Of a stretch of 64,000 bases of DNA, positions 63,001-64,000 are shown one piece after another (the first letter of the stretch is position 1; every line of letters begins with the position of its first letter). Under the pieces are notes generated by a model, which saw nothing but the letters and a program-made list of their open reading frames with translations, was not told the DNA's origin and made no database searches. A program made the translations under genes and the position numbers. Source of the DNA: an uncultured Alkaliphilus sp. (lineage in GTDB: Bacteria; Bacillota; Clostridia; Peptostreptococcales; Natronincolaceae); NCBI GenBank assembly GCA_938074565.1, contig CALJEQ010000030.1:48935-112934 (forward strand), read 5' to 3'.

Positions 63001-64000
63001 ATAGATATTTAAGTGCATATATAGTGGGGGAAAGGGATTGTTCAAAAATAATTAACAAAATAAAACAATCCATAAGACAAGAATTACCTGAGTACATGGT
63101 ACCAGCATATTGGGCGGAGATAAGTGAACTTCCCTTAACAAACACTGGAAAACTAAAGAGAAGTGCACTACCTGAAATAGAAGCGGTAAGCACTAAGGAA
63201 TACACAGCCCCTGTAACGAAAGAGGAGAAAGTGGTGGCAGAAACCTTTAGCCAAGTATTGGGGGTACAACAAGTAAGTTTGTATGACAATTTCTTTGAAC
63301 TAGGTGGACATAGTTTAAGGGCAATGGCAGTTATGAATATGATTGAAGAGAATGTAGGTATAAGAATTGCCCTAAAGGATATATTCCAGTACCCAACGGT
63401 GGTGGGGCTGGCAGGTTGTATTGAAAAATATAGCCAAAAGGAATACCAACCTATTCCAAAGGTTGCGAAGAAGTCTAAGTATGCCATGTCCTCAACCCAA
63501 AGAAGACTATTCCTAATAAACGAAATAGATGATACGGGTATAGCCTATAACATGCCAACGTGTCTAGAACTTAAAGGAAAACTGGATAAAGTACGTCTTG
63601 AAGAAACAGTGAAGAAACTCACCAGTAGGCATGAAGCATTACGTACAAGCTTCCATGTAATGGAGGGTGAAGCAGTACAAATTATTTCAGAGGAAGTTGA
63701 AATATCTGTAGAATATACGAAGGCAGATAAAACAATAGACAAAGAAAGTATGTTGTCAGAGTTTGTACGTCCCTTTGATCTTTCTAAAGCCCCTCTATTA
63801 AGATTAATGGTGGTGGAATTAGAAGAAGAAAATAACCTTCTGATGATGGACATTCATCACATCATATCCGATGGAATGACCATGAATATTTTAATAGAAG
63901 ATTTTTCTAGGTTATACAAGGGAGAAGAATTAGAAGAACTTAGAGTACAATACAAAGACTACAGTGAATGGATGAGGGGTAGGGATATAAGTCAACAGGA
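54093..64000 (+). CDS. Non-ribosomal peptide synthetase, at least four modules (3' end beyond window)
   Basis: I read this frame without a stop codon from ATG 54093 to the right edge: 3,302 codons. Domains run C1-A1-T1, C2-A2-T2, C3-A3-T3 and the start of C4. All C domains keep HHxxxDG; the carrier serines are Ser1015, Ser2046 and Ser3074, each in GGHSL. There are no epimerisation, methylation or thioesterase domains in the part seen. Pocket residues suggest Val, Gln and a basic residue for A1 to A3. The N-terminus MKEEKKNNKNNKAINNM, then VESIYNLSPLQEGMLYH, resembles a docking-type start that receives a substrate from another protein, although nothing upstream fits. AAGGGTGG lies 7 bases upstream of the ATG. 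A phosphopantetheinyl transferase is not seen in the window. Closely similar internal modules imply recent duplication. Confidence 0.97.
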   Translation, partial: MKEEKKNNKNNKAINNMVESIYNLSPLQEGMLYHYMMEKDSHNYFVQICMKITCEFSKEIADKSFQLLSEKYSVLRTLFTTKMKKSRQVVLKKRKLEFIEVNIRDISVDQQDGAIDKILKDDVVRGFDLEKDSLLRATLIQKSNGQYIFVWSMHHIIIDGWCLSILLGDFLKYYSQMSAGGSIEKLRENIKLERIDILPYQKYIDWLEKQDHKTAYNYWEKLLEGYSNNAHIEPYYIDNEENLQNKEYSHTIREEDFNKLKKKIATQGMTVSTVVEAAWGLLLQLYTHSQDAVFGKVVSGRNPQLQGIEKSVGLFINTIPVRVTINQDITCRDLLSTLRSQANDSSLYEYCSLAEIQRNSQMGNKLISSVYAFENYYIDSNVISAAEGINIGVEKIREQTNYPLTLRASADDTLDLCLLYIPSMYREEDVRNILMQLELIINELVYYPEKKVIDINTASGEDNKRIIEEFNVTSTNYPEKATVVELFEKQVMETPNNIAVGYNNEVLTYKELNSRANALAVHLKVLGVGTDKCVAVYMKKSIETIVGIMGILKAGGAYVPIDTAYPHERVQYILKDCQPIAILSDSSCLSCNKEIPIINIKDENVVKNLMENVKNLKTSNKPSDLAYIIYTSGTTGEPKGSMIEHRSIVRLVKNTNYIELNQETTVLQTGAIAFDASTFEIFGALLNGGKLYLADQDIIINYELLRTTIIEKNINTLWLTSSLFNQLVSKDYSIFDGLTYLLVGGEKLSERHVAMLKKHNKKIRFINGYGPTENTTFTTTYEVIDGFSNIPIGKPIANTKVYIMKGDQLCGIGIPGELCTSGVGVSRGYLNLQELSAEKFVKNPFGDGHMYRTGDLARWMPDGNIQYFGRMDEQVKIRGFRIELGEIVKAICGYPHIKDAAVVAKDSQEGYKYLCAYIVCQEGQKDIAEAVQKFISNRLPEYMIPTLWKEIEVLPLTKNGKLDKKSLPEIEVISTKEYIPPVTPEEVVIADIFGEVLEVNEVGLKDDFFQLGGHSLRAMRVVNLIEERLGTRITIKDIFQYTQVEELATCIANYKREYQDIPKAPQKDVYPMSSAQKRLYLINEIDQTGVAYNMPVCLETDRKIDINKLEETLKKLTARHEALRTSFHIIDGQAMQVISQEDKINMEHEKVDKITDIKSLLSKFVCPFNLSKAPLFRLKAIEGEDGKSVLLLDMHHIISDGMSMNILTEEFSKLYNGEELKALKVQYKDYSEWMRTRDLSAQEAYWLKQYEEELPLLDIPLDYQRPLMQSFEGKRLTYNIKMETRRKVESLCSHMKVTEYMVLLSAVMITLCKYGRQEDIVIGSPVAGRTHRDTENMLGMFVNTIAIRGKLLRDKRYIDFLNEIKESCLKAYENQEYPFENLVEKVVFSRDMARNPLFDILFALQNNEKVDIKVDGFRLCDGLKEVAAKFDLSIDVRVSDEGYIADYIYCTSLFKEESIHYLAENINTVLEEILNRPEEKIGEIRLLNELDEQVILDNFNDNKMAYPLEKTLMEIFQEQVNISPNKKALVYEGSSLTFQQMNEKVNRLANKLRKLGIKPNDKVAILMERSLEMIVAIYGVLKAGGAYVPIDPAYPKGRIEYILEDCKAKVILVSDMGYDINTTALRLNLNSDDAYDGSIDNPKNVNSSEDLAYVIYTSGTTGKPKGVMIEHKGVVNLCFELNRYIFSNYEDNVNVALMASYVFDASVQHIFTPILFGHTLHVLSEETKSSARRTLQYFNENNILVVDGTPSHLKLFLETKIHNWNVQKLVIGGEELTPTVVRSVMAINPSMEIYNVYGPTETTVDATIYKCTNNIENLVHLPIGKPIANTQMYVINDGQLSPIGIPGELCIAGVGLSRGYLNKPELTTEKFIINPFGEGKLYLTGDLARWLSDGNIEYLGRIDEQVKVRGYRIELGEIESVICKQQGVKNAAVIVRKSEEGETHLLAYIVWETGNEVTMDNIRQSVGRELPEYMLPTYWTEIPELPLTKNGKLNKDALPEIKLIYNRDYIAPRTEKQKLVAKIFEDVLSLEGVGLYDNFFALGGHSLRAMRVINLLEEKFGVRIGLKEVFQSPTVEGLAILLENNNGQNYKPIPKVEKKNKYPMSSVQKRLYLINQLDNTGVTYNMPVCLELEGKLVKEKIEVTLRKLTIRHEALRTSFHIIDGEALQIISDTAEISVEYTRIHKLSEKDEILTEFVRPFDLSKAPLLRLKVVEVDDGSNLLLLDVHHIISDGMTMNILTDEFSRLYNGEELDELRVQYKDYSEWMKTRNLQEQEEYWLKEFSDEVPVLDMPLDYTRPQNQNFEGSRVVYNIPKKTRKDLVALCSEKNVTEYMVLLSALMITLGKYSRQEDIVVGSPIAGRTHKDTETMFGMFVNTLAMRGRPIATKGYSQFLSEIKETCLKAFEYQEYPFENLVEKIVTTRDMARNPLFDVMFAVQNNENKEFNANGIKVLNSDVIKVVSKFDLDIDITKIDEEYQINCTYCTEIFNEESIKYFIKHYVHILNYVLDNPDTKISKISLMDEEEKMIIMDEFNYTDAYFEDIINRKTVLELFEEQVKKTPNNIALEIQEKSMTYDQLNKKANQLAGKLRQLGIKPNDKVAMITERSIEMIIGIYAIIKSGGAYVAIDPTYPVDRISYILEDCQPKAILIGNIAPAINSNYNIINVFDENIYTGLDTDLEKVNSIDDLVYLTSTSGSTGKPKSVMVERKGWTSYVLAFAKEFNISEQSVVLQQSAYNFDTIVEELFPSHIKGGKVVLLPQDRIIDMVEACKYIAEKEVTVISCSTLMLNEFNRINIPNKVSLYLNGGDTLKYEYINNLLKHANVGNTFGPTECTVCTAFYNVNKDSNGKIPVGKPIANTQVYILNGEELCGVGMPGELYIAGVGVSRGYHNRPELNAEKFIQNIFGEGRMYRTGDLARWLPDGNIEYMGRIDEQVKIRGFRVELGEIESIIRRQKGVKDVAVVARSRQGGDRYLSAYIVGERDCSKIINKIKQSIRQELPEYMVPAYWAEISELPLTNTGKLKRSALPEIEAVSTKEYTAPVTKEEKVVAETFSQVLGVQQVSLYDNFFELGGHSLRAMAVMNMIEENVGIRIALKDIFQYPTVVGLAGCIEKYSQKEYQPIPKVAKKSKYAMSSTQRRLFLINEIDDTGIAYNMPTCLELKGKLDKVRLEETVKKLTSRHEALRTSFHVMEGEAVQIISEEVEISVEYTKADKTIDKESMLSEFVRPFDLSKAPLLRLMVVELEEENNLLMMDIHHIISDGMTMNILIEDFSRLYKGEELEELRVQYKDYSEWMRGRDISQQ
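54140..57255 (+). other. NRPS module 1: C1-A1-T1, predicted Val
   Basis: C1 (about 54140-55500) has HHIIIDGW at 54552. A1 (about 55545-57015) has YTSGTTGEPKG near 55980, GYGPTE at 56394-56411 and NGK near 56970. Aligning by eye to the GrsA phenylalanine pocket gives D-A-F-W-L-G-G-T-F (plus the invariant Lys), one conservative change from the valine code D-A-F-W-I-G-G-T-F-K. Valine (or Ile) is thus likely. T1 has Ser1015 at 57135-57137. Confidence 0.75.
57297..60345 (+). other. NRPS module 2: C2-A2-T2, predicted Gln
   Basis: C2 (about 57297-58600) starts YPMSSAQKRLYLINE and has HHIISDG at 57675-57695; the SSAQKR start suits an LCL-type C domain. A2 (about 58620-60090) gives the pocket D-A-Q-D-V-G-V-V-D, one conservative change from the glutamine code D-A-Q-D-L-G-V-V-D-K of lichenysin synthetase. 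T2 has Ser2046 at 60228-60230. Confidence 0.75.
60393..63430 (+). other. NRPS module 3: C3-A3-T3, A3 divergent, perhaps Lys-like
   Basis: C3 (60393-61700) has HHIISDG at 60771-60791. A3 (61730-63180) has TSGSTGKPKSVM in place of TSGTTGKPKGVM and NFDTIVEELF in place of FDASV; the pocket reads D-T-E-S-L-G-T-V-C. The nearest code I recall is that for Lys in bacitracin synthetase (D-A-E-S-I-G-S-V-C). The acidic residue at position 239 suits a basic side chain. T3 has Ser3074 at 63312-63314. Confidence 0.6.
63477..64000 (+). other. NRPS module 4: C4 start (cut by window end)
   Basis: The fourth C domain begins YAMSSTQRRLFLINE and has HHIISDG at 63855-63875. It resembles C3 strongly at the nucleotide level. 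The following A domain and the rest of the protein lie outside. Confidence 0.85.

Noticed and set aside
62990..63487. 165-codon minus-strand frame inside the NRPS gene
   Set aside because: Shadow of the NRPS reading frame: the + strand frame is continuous there with T3 and A3 motifs in place. The same applies to the minus-strand frames near 54091, 56598, 57317 and 63545.
54093..64000. Possibility that the NRPS is broken by frameshift
   Set aside because: Reading the translation codon by codon showed all expected motifs in one frame and no stop to the edge.
1..64000. CRISPR arrays, tRNA or rRNA genes, insertion sequences and phage genes
   Set aside because: I scanned for regularly spaced direct repeats, cloverleaf-type ends, transposase motifs and integrases and saw none. 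A dedicated tool run could still find a divergent one.

Overview
The window is AT-rich chromosomal DNA of a low-GC, Gram-positive, endospore-forming anaerobe, most likely a clostridium. The evidence is the AT-rich codon use, strong AGGAGG-type ribosome binding sites, a leucine T-box, the sporulation gene ylbJ, the PrkC/Stp pair with PASTA domains, a LytR-CpsA-Psr protein, and the gene orders rsmB-rlmN-stp-prkC-rsgA-rpe-thiN, asp23-fakA-recG-rsmD-coaD-ylbJ, obgE-yhbY and nadD-yqeK-lcp-rsfS-leuS. The overall style resembles Alkaliphilus-like Clostridia, but this is an impression and not a database result. Most genes lie on the + strand. Only a small unknown gene, rpmB and ylbJ are clearly on the - strand.

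Layout. 1-944: end of a DUF116 gene and a YugP-like membrane protease. 945-10823: an accessory stretch with a secreted NlpC/P60 protein, a lipoprotein, a TVP38-type membrane protein, a three-gene operon of split transketolase plus a form-IV RuBisCO-like protein, and a chemoreceptor. 10824-18320: translation and signalling block (rsmB, rlmN, stp, prkC, rsgA, rpe, thiN). 18450-25383: a small membrane protein, rpmB (-), asp23, fakA, recG, rsmD, coaD and a coiled-coil protein. 25390-28707: ylbJ (-), obgE, a small Cys-rich protein and yhbY. 29002-30120: a secreted lipase-like hydrolase. 30342-42121: a complete Tad/Flp pilus locus with a prepilin peptidase near each end and an FHA protein plus PP2C phosphatase at its 3' end. 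42328-50120: nadD, yqeK, an LCP protein, a CaCA exchanger, rsfS, T-box-leuS, a YheO-like regulator and ridA. 50861-64000: an FtsX/MacB-type ABC transporter followed by a giant non-ribosomal peptide synthetase (NRPS) gene that is open to the right edge.

How it fits together. The housekeeping clusters are ordinary. The points of interest are (i) the transketolase/RuBisCO-like operon, which has no kinase, dehydrogenase or aldolase that would place it in a described RLP pathway; (ii) the NRPS, at least 3,302 codons in C-A-T, C-A-T, C-A-T, C... order, whose pocket residues read as Val, Gln and a basic residue (Lys-like), with a transporter directly upstream that probably exports the product or protects the cell; and (iii) a Tad pilus locus preceded by two Spo0A-box-like sites exactly 20 bp apart and ending in FHA/PP2C genes without a cognate kinase. 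Two of these accessory blocks interrupt gene orders that are usually contiguous in related bacteria.

Limits: all family calls come from reading motifs. No alignment, HMM or database search was run. Promoter calls are by eye and weak in AT-rich DNA.
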